Assembly: GCA_024641745.1 (NCBI GenBank)
Contig: JAHECL010000010.1
Span: 1-40,578, forward strand
Length of the DNA stretch: 40,578 bases
Source of the DNA: Gemmatimonadota bacterium
GTDB taxonomy: Bacteria; Gemmatimonadota; Gemmatimonadetes; Gemmatimonadales; GWC2-71-9
Direction: 5' to 3'
The notes below the pieces were generated by a model. That model was not told where the DNA came from, searched no databases, and was given only the letters and a program-made list of their open reading frames with translations. The position numbers and the translations under genes were made by a program. Positions 28,956 to 36,252 of the stretch are shown here, piece after piece. Each line of letters opens with the position of its first letter. Positions within the stretch are counted from its first letter, which is position 1.

Positions 28956-28986
28956 GCCCGGCTCCATCGGGAGGATTCAGACCCCA

Positions 28987-29015
28987 AGGATAGTCTCTGG
29001 GTACCCCACCGGCAA
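28987..29015 (-). promoter_or_regulatory. Promoter of the yebC-ruv-...-lgt operon
   Basis: On the minus strand, -35 TTGCCG (29015-29010) and -10 TATCCT (28992-28987) are separated by exactly 17 bases. Transcription would begin near 28980, giving a leader of about 25 bases before the yebC ATG. It is the only good promoter I found upstream of the long run. Confidence 0.5.
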
Positions 29016-29024
29016 CGCATCCGC

Positions 29025-29054
29025 TTGACCTTGGCCGTGCCGACCCGCTAAGCT
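29025..29054 (+). promoter_or_regulatory. Promoter of the small lipoprotein gene
   Basis: -35 TTGACC (29025-29030), an 18-base spacer and -10 TAAGCT (29049-29054; TAnnnT class). The ATG lies only nine bases after the -10, so the mRNA would have a leader of about three bases or none. No ribosome-binding site precedes the start. Confidence 0.45.
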
Positions 29055-29063
29055 CCTCCCCCT

Positions 29064-29480
29064 ATGCGCACCCTGACTGTTGCACTCGCTCTCGTGACCC
29101 TCGCGGCCTGCTCGCCGGACTCCTCGAAGGAGATCGCGACGGTGGCGGAAGTCCTGCCCGGACTGCCCCTCCCGCCCGCCGCACGGGTCGTGGCCCGGGC
29201 CGGGACGCCGGAGGCCCTCCAGATCACCTTCCAGAGCATGATGCCGGCCGACTCCCTTACGGACTACTACCGGGGCATCCTGTCGACCGGCCCGTGGACG
29301 CTGCAGAGCGACATGCAGGACGCCGAGGGCGCCGCCGTCCTCTACGCCACGCGGGAGGGCCCGCCGATCTGGGTCCGGATCACCCGCACGGTGGGGGCCC
29401 CCGGATCGACGGTGCAGGTGAACGGGGCGGTCAAGAAGGAGCAGGGGAAGCCGGGCGCCAAGGTGGTGACGCCGGGGTGA
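29064..29480 (+). CDS. Small predicted lipoprotein, unknown function
   Basis: The protein has 138 residues. A type-II signal peptide is clear: basic start MRT, hydrophobic core LTVALALVTL and lipobox LAAC with Cys 16, followed by SPDSS. The serine-rich +2/+3 residues do not match the Asp+2 inner-membrane rule, so outer-membrane sorting is possible. The mature part has alternating strands and helices (ADSLTDYYRGILSTGPWTLQ resembles the small alpha-beta domain seen in several uncharacterised secreted proteins). The family is not recognised. It is a single-gene unit with its own promoter and terminator. Confidence 0.72.
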   Translation: MRTLTVALALVTLAACSPDSSKEIATVAEVLPGLPLPPAARVVARAGTPEALQITFQSMMPADSLTDYYRGILSTGPWTLQSDMQDAEGAAVLYATREGPPIWVRITRTVGAPGSTVQVNGAVKKEQGKPGAKVVTPG

Positions 29481-29504
29481 ACCGGGCGCCGGATCAGGAA
29501 GGAA

Positions 29505-30635
29505 TCAGCGCCCCGGCTCGTCCGGGGCGTTTTCGTGTCCGCCCTCCGCGAGGAGCGCCTCGATCGATCCCTTCATCCGCTCCGAGGCGTGCCCGTCGAG
29601 CTGGTGGAAGAGGTGGTCCCGCTCGCGGTCCTGGGCGGACTGCATGGCCGCGGTCGGCGCGAGGGCGCGATCGATCGCGTCACCGAGGTCCTCGGGGCGG
29701 GCCACATGGACGAAGGCGTCCTTCAGGAACGACCGGTTGTCCTCCCCGAGGAGCGGCATCCCGTCGCTGTGCTTGAGCCGGTCGCCCGGCAGGTCGTAGA
29801 TGATCCCGGTCTTGCCGAGGGCCAGGAAGTCGAACACGGTGCTGGACGCCTCGCTGAGCAGGGTGTCGGCGGCCGCCATCCAGGGCACGATGTTGTACTC
29901 CTCCATCGGCACCAGCAGGCTGTGGGGGTAGCGCCTGACCCGCCGCTCGAAGATGCGGTGCTGCTCGTGCGGCGCGTACTTTCCCATCCAGCTGTAGTGG
30001 TGGAGCTTCACGACGAGGTTGCAGCGATCCCGCGTCGCCTCGAAGATCGCGTCCTTCACGTCGTAGAGGCAGGTCGGCTTGTAGGTGGGGGCGAAGAGGA
30101 CCGTCGGCTTGCCGGGATCGAGGCCGCGCGCCGACAGGAAGGCCGCGCGGTCGTCGTACCGGCCCTGGAGGATGCCGTCGAGCTTGGGCAGGCCCACCAC
30201 CCGCACCTCGCTCCGCCCCAGCTGCCCCGACTCGAGGATCTTCTCCTCGCGGTAGCGCCCCTCCACGTAGATCTGGTACCTGGTGTCGCGGTGCTGGGCG
30301 AGGTTGCGGTAGAGGATCGTCTTGATCCCGGTGCCGTGATTGAGGAAGCAGAGGAGGGTCTTCCCGTAGGCGGCGGCGTCCCGGATGGTGTCGCCGGCGA
30401 TCACCACGTCGAAGCCGCGCTTCTCGGTGGTGAACCGGTACCCCTGCCGCACCCACTGGTCCACGATGGGCGGCCGGTAGGGCAGGTTGAAGATCCCCCA
30501 GCGGCGGATCCGCTCCTCGTCCAGGGCGAAGCGGACGTCGTACCGGTCGTCGGCCAGGAACTGCTCGATGACGGGGTCGAACGCCGCCTTGTGGTACACG
30601 AAGCCGATCTTGAACAGCAGGCGAGTGCGGGCCAT
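29505..30635 (-). CDS. CDP-glycerol glycerophosphotransferase-family protein
   Basis: The protein has 376 residues and resembles the catalytic part of TagB/TagF-type enzymes (Glyphos_transf). The diagnostic stretches are FLNHGTGIKTILYRN, VVGLPKLDGIL, TVLFAPTYKPTCLYDV, LVVKLHHYSWM and LLSEASSTVFDFLALGKTGIIYDLPGDR. Relatives transfer glycerol- or ribitol-phosphate from a CDP-activated donor onto a glycan. It has no membrane helix and probably acts peripherally at the inner membrane. A CDP-inositol-type nucleotidyltransferase lies 13 bases upstream and could make its donor. Last gene of the minus glycan operon; its 3' end contains the lipoprotein terminator. Acceptor and polyol are unknown. Confidence 0.78.
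   Translation of the reverse strand: MARTRLLFKIGFVYHKAAFDPVIEQFLADDRYDVRFALDEERIRRWGIFNLPYRPPIVDQWVRQGYRFTTEKRGFDVVIAGDTIRDAAAYGKTLLCFLNHGTGIKTILYRNLAQHRDTRYQIYVEGRYREEKILESGQLGRSEVRVVGLPKLDGILQGRYDDRAAFLSARGLDPGKPTVLFAPTYKPTCLYDVKDAIFEATRDRCNLVVKLHHYSWMGKYAPHEQHRIFERRVRRYPHSLLVPMEEYNIVPWMAAADTLLSEASSTVFDFLALGKTGIIYDLPGDRLKHSDGMPLLGEDNRSFLKDAFVHVARPEDLGDAIDRALAPTAAMQSAQDRERDHLFHQLDGHASERMKGSIEALLAEGGHENAPDEPGR
29509..29533 (+). terminator. Intrinsic terminator of the lipoprotein gene
   Basis: Stem CGCCCCGG/CCGGGGCG (29509-29516 and 29522-29529) with loop CTCGT is followed by a TTTT run, 28 bases past the lipoprotein stop. It lies inside the last codons of the convergent minus-strand gene, so that protein's PDEPGR end is written by the terminator stem. 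Confidence 0.78.
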
Positions 30636-30648
30636 GGGCCGGCGTTCC

Positions 30649-31365
30649 TCAGGCGAAGGTGGCCCGCCGGGTCAGGGCGTGCTGGTAGCTCTCGGGGGTG
30701 TCGATGTCGAGCCAGGCGGCGCCGGCCGGGAGGGGGACGGTGCCGAACCCCGGCCCGTGCACGAGTTCCCGCACGCCATCGGAAATCCCCTCGCGTCCCT
30801 GTGAGACGGCGGCATCCAGCGCGGCCCGGAACCGCTGGTCGAGCCGGAAGACCCCGCAGTCGAGCACGTCGTACCGGGTCAGGTCCTTCCCGATCTCGGC
30901 GATGCGGTCGCCCTCCCGCTGGACCTTGGTCGCGTCGGGCAGGTCGAAGCATTCGTCGATGCGGGGATCCACCAGCAGGAGGTTCAGCCCCGGCGGCGCG
31001 TCGCGCATGGCGGCGAGCGCGGCGGGACTGACCACATGGTCGGCCATCGAGAGGATGACCGGCTCCTCCGGGGCCAGGTGTTCCAGTGCGCGCAGCACTG
31101 AAATGCCGTTGCCGCGGTGCCACTCCGGGTTGTCCAGCAGGTCCACCGCCATGCCGAAGTTGGCATGCGCCCGCAGATGCTGCGCGATCAGGTCGCCCCG
31201 ATACCCCGTCACCACCACGAACTCACGGATCCCGACGGCAGCGAAGTTTGCCAGGATGGCGGACATGATCGAGCCGTCCCCGAACGGGAGGAGGGTCTTC
31301 GGTTCCCGCCCCGTCGTTTCCCAGAGCCGGCTGCTCTGTCCCGCGGCAGTGATGATGGCTTTCAT
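30649..31365 (-). CDS. Nucleotidyltransferase resembling inositol-1-phosphate cytidylyltransferase
   Basis: The protein has 238 residues with the nucleotidyltransferase A fold. The start MKAIITAAGQSSRLWETTGREPKTLLPFG holds the NTP-binding loop and lysine. The second metal site is SMADHVVSP. The middle part DATKVQREGDRIAEIGKDLTRYDVLDCGVFRLD and the LDIDTPESYQHAL end follow the pattern of archaeal/bacterial CDP-inositol-forming enzymes more closely than LicC or RmlA. It would make a CDP-activated polyol (CDP-inositol best guess). Other CDP- or GDP-sugars remain possible. The start overlaps the upstream gene by four bases, and the CDP-glycerophosphotransferase-like gene follows. Confidence 0.72.
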   Translation of the reverse strand: MKAIITAAGQSSRLWETTGREPKTLLPFGDGSIMSAILANFAAVGIREFVVVTGYRGDLIAQHLRAHANFGMAVDLLDNPEWHRGNGISVLRALEHLAPEEPVILSMADHVVSPAALAAMRDAPPGLNLLLVDPRIDECFDLPDATKVQREGDRIAEIGKDLTRYDVLDCGVFRLDQRFRAALDAAVSQGREGISDGVRELVHGPGFGTVPLPAGAAWLDIDTPESYQHALTRRATFA

Positions 31366-31760
31366 GAGACGGAACTTCGCGCCACCCGGGCGGCCAGCGC
31401 AATCGCGTCGCCGGCCTCCGCCCCGAGCGTGTCCCTCGCCGGGGCCACGAGCTGGGTCAGTGCTTGCGCCGCGGAGGTGGCCTCCCCGGCGTGGAGCTGG
31501 GCCATCGACGCCGTGAGCGCCCGGCGCAGCGGGGCCGGAAGGGTCAGGCTCGCCAGGCGCCGCTCGAGTGCCACCGTCCGGCGGCGACGGGCCCGATCAG
31601 GGAGGGGCGGGTTCAGGCTCAGGTCGAGCGCCACACGCACGGTGAGCCAGAGCGCGAAGACGCCGTCCCGCTTCGGTCCTCGTGCGGTCCGGACGAGGAG
31701 CTCGGCGAGCGCGACCGCCGCTGGTTCCCAGGGGCGGGCCAGGGGACCGGTGTCGGTCAT
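31362..31760 (-). CDS. Unknown helical protein in the glycan operon (132 residues)
   Basis: The family is not recognised. The 132 residues are Ala/Leu/Arg-rich and predicted helical, with no membrane segment, signal or known motif. ATG at 31760 overlaps the upstream glycosyltransferase stop (ATGA), and the stop overlaps the nucleotidyltransferase start (ATGA). This is strong evidence that the frame is real and translated together with both neighbours. The track's 167-residue version extends back into the glycosyltransferase gene. Confidence 0.65.
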   Translation of the reverse strand: MTDTGPLARPWEPAAVALAELLVRTARGPKRDGVFALWLTVRVALDLSLNPPLPDRARRRRTVALERRLASLTLPAPLRRALTASMAQLHAGEATSAAQALTQLVAPARDTLGAEAGDAIALAARVARSSVS

Positions 31761-32788
31761 CTGCCTCCCAGGCTCGTGGCGGCGCGCAGCACCTGTTCCG
31801 GCGTGATGGTGCGGAGGCAGTCGTGGTGCCCCAGGGGACAGGCGGGACCACCCATCCGGCTGCACGGCCGGCAGGGGAGGTCACGCTGCAGCACCTCGGA
31901 CCGCGCCTGGTACGGAAAGAAGCCGAAGGCCTTCACCGTCGGGCCGAAGAGCGCCACGACCGGCGTCCCGACCCCGGTGGCCATGTGCATGACGCCAGTG
32001 TCGCCCGACACCAGGACGCGGCACCGCGCCAGCAGCGCTCCGGTCCCCTGCAGGCCGAACTTCCCCGCGGCCAGCACCGCCGCCGGCGAGACCCTGGCCA
32101 CCGTGGCCGCAGCGGCGGCGTCCTCCGGCCCTCCGACGACCACCACCCGGTTTCCCTCGACGCCAAGCGTGCGGGCCAGCGTCATCCAGTACTCCAGCGG
32201 CCAGCGCTTCGTCGCATGGGCAGCCCCCGGCGCCAGGGCGATCACTGCCCGTCCCTCGGGCATGCCCGCCGCCGCCAGGAACGCGTCCGCCTCGTCCCGC
32301 GCTGCCGCGGAGAGCGCAAACTCCGGGGGACCTCCGTCGGGCCGCACGTCAAGGCCGGCGGCCGCCTCGAAATACCGCTCCGGCACTGGCGGTGTGCCCC
32401 GCGGATACCGGTTCCGCTTGGTCAGGACCAGGAGCCCGCGGGCCACCGGCCGCTTGGAGTACCCCCCCCACCGGCCGGGCAGCAGCACCCGCAGCGATCG
32501 GCTGCGGAGGCTTCCGTGGAGGTCGAGCCGGTGGGTGTAATCGGCGGGGCGGAGCCGGGCGGCCAGGCTGGCCAGCGATTCCCCGGCCTCCGGCGCCAGC
32601 ACGGCGTCGAGGTGCGGGTTGTCGGCGAGCAACGGGGTGAAGGGGGCCTTGGTGAGCGCGTCGATCCGCGCCCCGGGGTGACGCAGGCGCAGGGCGCGGA
32701 TCAGCGGCGTCGTGAGGAGAATGTCGCCGATCGAGCTGAAGCGCACCAGGAGGATGCGTGGGGCGCCGCCGGGGGTGGTGTGAGGCAC
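31757..32788 (-). CDS. Glycosyltransferase family 9 (heptosyltransferase-like)
   Basis: The protein has 343 residues in two Rossmann-like domains. It starts with ILLVRFSSIGDILLTTPLIRAL, typical of GT9, and the ADP-sugar-binding region SGDTGVMHMATGVGTPVVALFGPT is intact; ALAPGAAHATKRWPLEYW is the usual nucleotide loop. GT9 enzymes add heptose (or other sugars) to the lipopolysaccharide inner core at the cytosolic face of the inner membrane. GTG at 32788 begins just before the conserved start; the track's 869-residue ORF runs antisense through the regulator gene and is not real upstream of this point. A C-rich segment (CRPCSRMGGPACPLGHHDCLRTI) near the end is common in this family. First gene of the minus glycan operon. 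Confidence 0.85.
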   Translation of the reverse strand: MPHTTPGGAPRILLVRFSSIGDILLTTPLIRALRLRHPGARIDALTKAPFTPLLADNPHLDAVLAPEAGESLASLAARLRPADYTHRLDLHGSLRSRSLRVLLPGRWGGYSKRPVARGLLVLTKRNRYPRGTPPVPERYFEAAAGLDVRPDGGPPEFALSAAARDEADAFLAAAGMPEGRAVIALAPGAAHATKRWPLEYWMTLARTLGVEGNRVVVVGGPEDAAAAATVARVSPAAVLAAGKFGLQGTGALLARCRVLVSGDTGVMHMATGVGTPVVALFGPTVKAFGFFPYQARSEVLQRDLPCRPCSRMGGPACPLGHHDCLRTITPEQVLRAATSLGGR

Positions 32789-32863
32789 GCGGGAATGTAG
32801 GCCGCGCCGCCGGAGGTCGCCAGCGCGTTGTGCCGCGCCGCGAGCGGCGGTTAGGTTTGGGGC
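32789..32863. promoter_or_regulatory. Divergent promoter region between GT9 and PorX-like genes
   Basis: For the plus strand, -35 TTGTGC (32828-32833), an 18-base spacer and -10 TAGGTT (32852-32857) lie so that transcription would begin at the A of the ATG at 32864, a leaderless mRNA. For the minus strand, TACATT (32799-32794) is a -10 candidate five bases before the GTG at 32788, also pointing to a leaderless start, but without a convincing -35. Confidence 0.4.
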
Positions 32864-34429
32864 ATGCCGCGTCCCAAGAGCATCCTGTGGGTCGACGACG
32901 AGGTCGAGAGCCTCACGTCGCACATCCTCTTCCTCGAGGAGCACGGCTTCCACGTCGACAAATCGCCGCATGGGGATGACGCCCTCGTGATGCTCCAGCG
33001 CCAGGCGTACGGGGTGGTGCTCCTCGACGAACAGATGCCGGGCCGCCGGGGGCTGGAGATCTTCCAGGCCATCCGCGCGCTCGACCACTCGATGCCGGTG
33101 GTGATGGTCACCAAGAGCGAGGAGCAGGAGACGCTCAAGGACGCCATCGGCGCCGAGATCAGCGATTACCTCATCAAGCCGGTCAACCCGCGGCAGATCC
33201 TCTCGGTCGTCACCCGGCTGCTGGAGGGGGACCGCATCCGCCAGCAGCGGCTCTCCCGCGACTTCGCCACCCGCTTCCGCGAGCTCGACACCCGCCGCGG
33301 GCAGGGGATGGCGTGGCGGGAGTGGGTGGAGCTGATCGTGGAACTCGCCGAGTGGGAGGTCAAGCTCGGCCGGGCCGACGAGCCGGGGCTGCAGGACGCC
33401 CTGCGCACCCTCCAGGATTCCCTGCGGGCCGACTTCGCGAAGTTCCTCGGGCGGCACTACGGGGCCTGGCTCGACGGCTCCGAGGAGGACCGGCCGGCGC
33501 TTTCGGTGGACATCGTCGCGGAGTTCGTGCGGCCGACGCTCGACGCCACCGGCAAGGCGCTGCTGGTGGTGGTGGACTGTCTCCGCCTCGACCAGTGGGC
33601 GATGATCCGCCCGCTGGTGGCGACCCGCTTCGACATCGAGACGGCGCATTACTTCAGCATCCTGCCGACCGCCACGCCGTACGCGCGGAACGCCATCTTC
33701 AGCGGCCTCTTTCCCAATGAACTGGCCACGCGGCACCCGGAATGGTGGAAGACCGAGGAGGACGCGGGCCTCAACGCGCACGAGAAGGAGCTGCTCGAGG
33801 AGCACCTGCAGCAGATCACCGGACGGGCGGTGCCGGTCCGCTACGAGAAGGTGTTCACCGCCGCCGACGGCGAGGGACTCCTGCGGCGCCTGCCCGCGCA
33901 CCTCGCCCAGGATGGGGTGACGGCGCTGGTCTTCAACTTCATCGACCAGCTGACCCACGGCCGGACCGAGAACTCCACGCTCTTCGAGGTGGCGCGCGAC
34001 ACCGAGGCGCTGCGCAACCTGACCCGCACCTGGTTCGAGCGGTCGCCGCTGTGGGACGCCCTGCGAGAGGCGGAGCGGCGCAACGTCCCGGTCCTGCTCA
34101 CCACCGATCACGGCTCCATTCACTGCCACACGCCGGCCACGGTGTTTGCCCGCCGGGACACCACGAGCCACCTCCGGTACAAGTTCGGAGAGGACCTGCG
34201 CGCGGAGGATGCTGACGCGGCGCTGGTGGTGGACGACCTCGAGCGGTTCGGGCTCCCGGCGCGCACGCCCGGCACCCGCCTCCTGCTGGCCACCGGTGAC
34301 CGCTTCTTCGTCTATCCCACCAAGCTGCGCGAGTACCAGAACCGCTACCGGGGCGCCTTCCTGCACGGCGGCGTCTCGCCGGAAGAGGTCGTCCTGCCGA
34401 TCACCCTCCTGACACCCCGGCGGGCCTGA
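32864..34429 (+). CDS. porX: PorX-like response regulator with PglZ domain
   Basis: The protein has 521 residues. The receiver domain (1-122) has the acidic pair at 11-12, phospho-acceptor Asp 55 (VVLLDEQMPG) and Lys 105 (IKP). A helical linker follows. From about 210 there is a PglZ/alkaline-phosphatase-superfamily domain with metal-binding residues likely at Asp 238 (VVDCLRLDQW), Thr in SILPTATPYARN (about 269-271), Asp 361 with His 365 (FNFIDQLTHG), and Asp 415 with His 416 (TTDHGSIHCHTP). This layout is that of PorX, the type IX secretion regulator of Bacteroidota, which also degrades small nucleotides or oligonucleotides. It heads a run of ABC exporter and glycosyltransferase genes. No porY or T9SS gene is visible. 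The mRNA is probably leaderless. Confidence 0.85.
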   Translation: MPRPKSILWVDDEVESLTSHILFLEEHGFHVDKSPHGDDALVMLQRQAYGVVLLDEQMPGRRGLEIFQAIRALDHSMPVVMVTKSEEQETLKDAIGAEISDYLIKPVNPRQILSVVTRLLEGDRIRQQRLSRDFATRFRELDTRRGQGMAWREWVELIVELAEWEVKLGRADEPGLQDALRTLQDSLRADFAKFLGRHYGAWLDGSEEDRPALSVDIVAEFVRPTLDATGKALLVVVDCLRLDQWAMIRPLVATRFDIETAHYFSILPTATPYARNAIFSGLFPNELATRHPEWWKTEEDAGLNAHEKELLEEHLQQITGRAVPVRYEKVFTAADGEGLLRRLPAHLAQDGVTALVFNFIDQLTHGRTENSTLFEVARDTEALRNLTRTWFERSPLWDALREAERRNVPVLLTTDHGSIHCHTPATVFARRDTTSHLRYKFGEDLRAEDADAALVVDDLERFGLPARTPGTRLLLATGDRFFVYPTKLREYQNRYRGAFLHGGVSPEEVVLPITLLTPRRA

Positions 34430-34431
34430 CC

Positions 34432-36252
34432 GTGCGGACCGAGATGCGCCTGTTGCGGCAGGTGCGCCCCTACCGGCCTCAGTTCATCCTCGCGATGGTC
34501 ACGTCGGCGCTCGCCTCCCTCCTCGACGGCGTCACCGTGGTGGTCCTGATCCCGCTGCTCCGGGTGCTCTTCGGCACCACCGGACAGTTCGGGGCGTCGG
34601 GATCGGAGGCGCTGACCCGTTTCACCAACTGGTTGCTTGGACCGCTGATCCAGGGGGTCCCGACCAACGTCGCGGTCGCCCGGCTGCTCGGGGTGCTCGT
34701 GGCCGGCCTGATCCTCCGCAATGTGTTGGCCTACGCCACCACCCAGCTCCAGGTGGCGGTGCAGGAGGGGCTGGTGCGGGACCTGCGCGCCGCGCTGTTC
34801 GAGAACCTCCTGAAGCTGGACCTCGGATATTTCCAGCGCACCCGGCAGGGGCAGATCCTCGCGTCGATCACCACCGAGGTCGACGGCGTCAAGGAGGTGG
34901 TGACCGCGGCGCTGATGCGGCTCTTCCAGAGCCTGGTCAAGATCGCGACGATCCTGGTGCTGATGAGCCAGATCAGCGGGCGCCTGATGATCCTCACGCT
35001 GACCACCGCCCCCATTCTCGTGCTCGGGCTGCGGTTCGTGCTGGTGCGCCTCCGCCGCCACGCCAGGGCCCGGACCCAGGACCGCGGCATCATCACGTCG
35101 ATGCTGGCCGAACAGGTCGGCGCGGTGAAGCTCATCCGGGCGTACGGTGAGGAGCAGCGGCAGATCGCACGGCTGACGGACCAATTGACCCGCTACCGCA
35201 CCAAGGTGCTCCGGACCTCGCGCTATGCCTCGCTGACCGGGCCGATGAGCGAGATCTTCGGCGGGCTGCTCGTCATCCTGATCATCGTTGCCGCCACCAC
35301 CCCGGCGCTGATCGGTGGCGTGCCGCTGGCGCCCGAGGCGGCCATCGCCTTCCTCGTCGCGTCGCTCCAGCTCACCTCGCCCATCAAGGCCATCTCGCAG
35401 TACCCGGCCCTGATGGCGGTGGCGATGGCCAGCGCCGACCGGGTCTATTCCGTGCTCGACGAGCCGGCGTCCGACGTCGACGGGCCGGACGACGTGCCGT
35501 TGTCGTTTACCCGCGACATCGTCTTCGACCGCATCTCCTTCCGGTACGGCACCGACGCCTCGGTGCTGACCGACGTCTCGTTCCGGTTGCCGAAGGGGGA
35601 GGTGCTCGCGATCGTCGGACCGTCGGGGGCCGGCAAGACCACGCTGGTGGATCTCCTCCCCCGGTTCAACGAGCCGACCAGCGGCGAGATCTTCATCGAT
35701 GGCGTCCCGCTCAGCACCATCCAGCGCTCCTCCCTCCGGGCCGGGCTCGGCGTGGTCAGCCAGGACACCGTCCTGCTCAATGACACGGTGCACGGCAACA
35801 TTGCCTTCGGCTCGCCGGGCGCGACCCGGGCGCAGGTCGAGGCCGCCGCGCGGGCGGCCAACGCTGCCGACTTCGTGGCCGGCCTGCCGCAGGGGTACGA
35901 GACCGTGCTCGGGGAGCGGGGGACCCGGCTGTCCGGCGGGCAGCGCCAGCGGATCAGCATCGCCCGCGCCCTCCTGCGCGACCCGCCGATCCTGATTCTG
36001 GACGAAGCCACGAGCGCACTCGACACCGAGTCGGAACGGCTGGTGCAGGAGGCGATCGAGCGGCTGATGCAGGACCGCACCGTGCTCGTCATCGCGCACC
36101 GGCTCGCCACGGTGCGCCACGCCGACCAGATCCTGGTGCTGAGCGACGGTCGCGTCGTCGAGCAGGGGGCCCACGCGGCGCTGATCGCCCGCGACGGCCT
36201 CTATCGCCGCCTGCACGACCTGCAGTTCCGGGACCCGGAGCCGGTGGCGTGA
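34432..36252 (+). CDS. ABC exporter, fused membrane and ATPase domains (MsbA-like)
   Basis: The protein has 606 residues. An N-terminal six-helix membrane domain (about 1-320) is followed by a nucleotide-binding domain (about 350-590) with Walker A GPSGAGKTT, Q loop VVSQDTVLLND, signature LSGGQRQR, Walker B ILILDEATSALD and the H-loop VIAHRLATV. All catalytic residues look intact, so it should work as a homodimer. MsbA-type exporters flip lipid A-core or other lipid-linked glycans, which suits the glycosyltransferases around it. GTG at 34432, two bases after the regulator stop, is used; ATG at 34444 is an alternative. Confidence 0.9.
   Translation: MRTEMRLLRQVRPYRPQFILAMVTSALASLLDGVTVVVLIPLLRVLFGTTGQFGASGSEALTRFTNWLLGPLIQGVPTNVAVARLLGVLVAGLILRNVLAYATTQLQVAVQEGLVRDLRAALFENLLKLDLGYFQRTRQGQILASITTEVDGVKEVVTAALMRLFQSLVKIATILVLMSQISGRLMILTLTTAPILVLGLRFVLVRLRRHARARTQDRGIITSMLAEQVGAVKLIRAYGEEQRQIARLTDQLTRYRTKVLRTSRYASLTGPMSEIFGGLLVILIIVAATTPALIGGVPLAPEAAIAFLVASLQLTSPIKAISQYPALMAVAMASADRVYSVLDEPASDVDGPDDVPLSFTRDIVFDRISFRYGTDASVLTDVSFRLPKGEVLAIVGPSGAGKTTLVDLLPRFNEPTSGEIFIDGVPLSTIQRSSLRAGLGVVSQDTVLLNDTVHGNIAFGSPGATRAQVEAAARAANAADFVAGLPQGYETVLGERGTRLSGGQRQRISIARALLRDPPILILDEATSALDTESERLVQEAIERLMQDRTVLVIAHRLATVRHADQILVLSDGRVVEQGAHAALIARDGLYRRLHDLQFRDPEPVA

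Noticed and set aside
31757-34366. 869-residue version of the GT9 protein
   Set aside because: The first two thirds run antisense through the PorX-like gene and read as low-complexity sequence; the GT9 fold begins only at about 32788.
32864-34429. BREX-type phage defence (because of the PglZ domain)
   Set aside because: The PglZ domain is fused to a receiver domain as in PorX, and no BrxA, BrxB, BrxC, PglX or BrxL gene is nearby.
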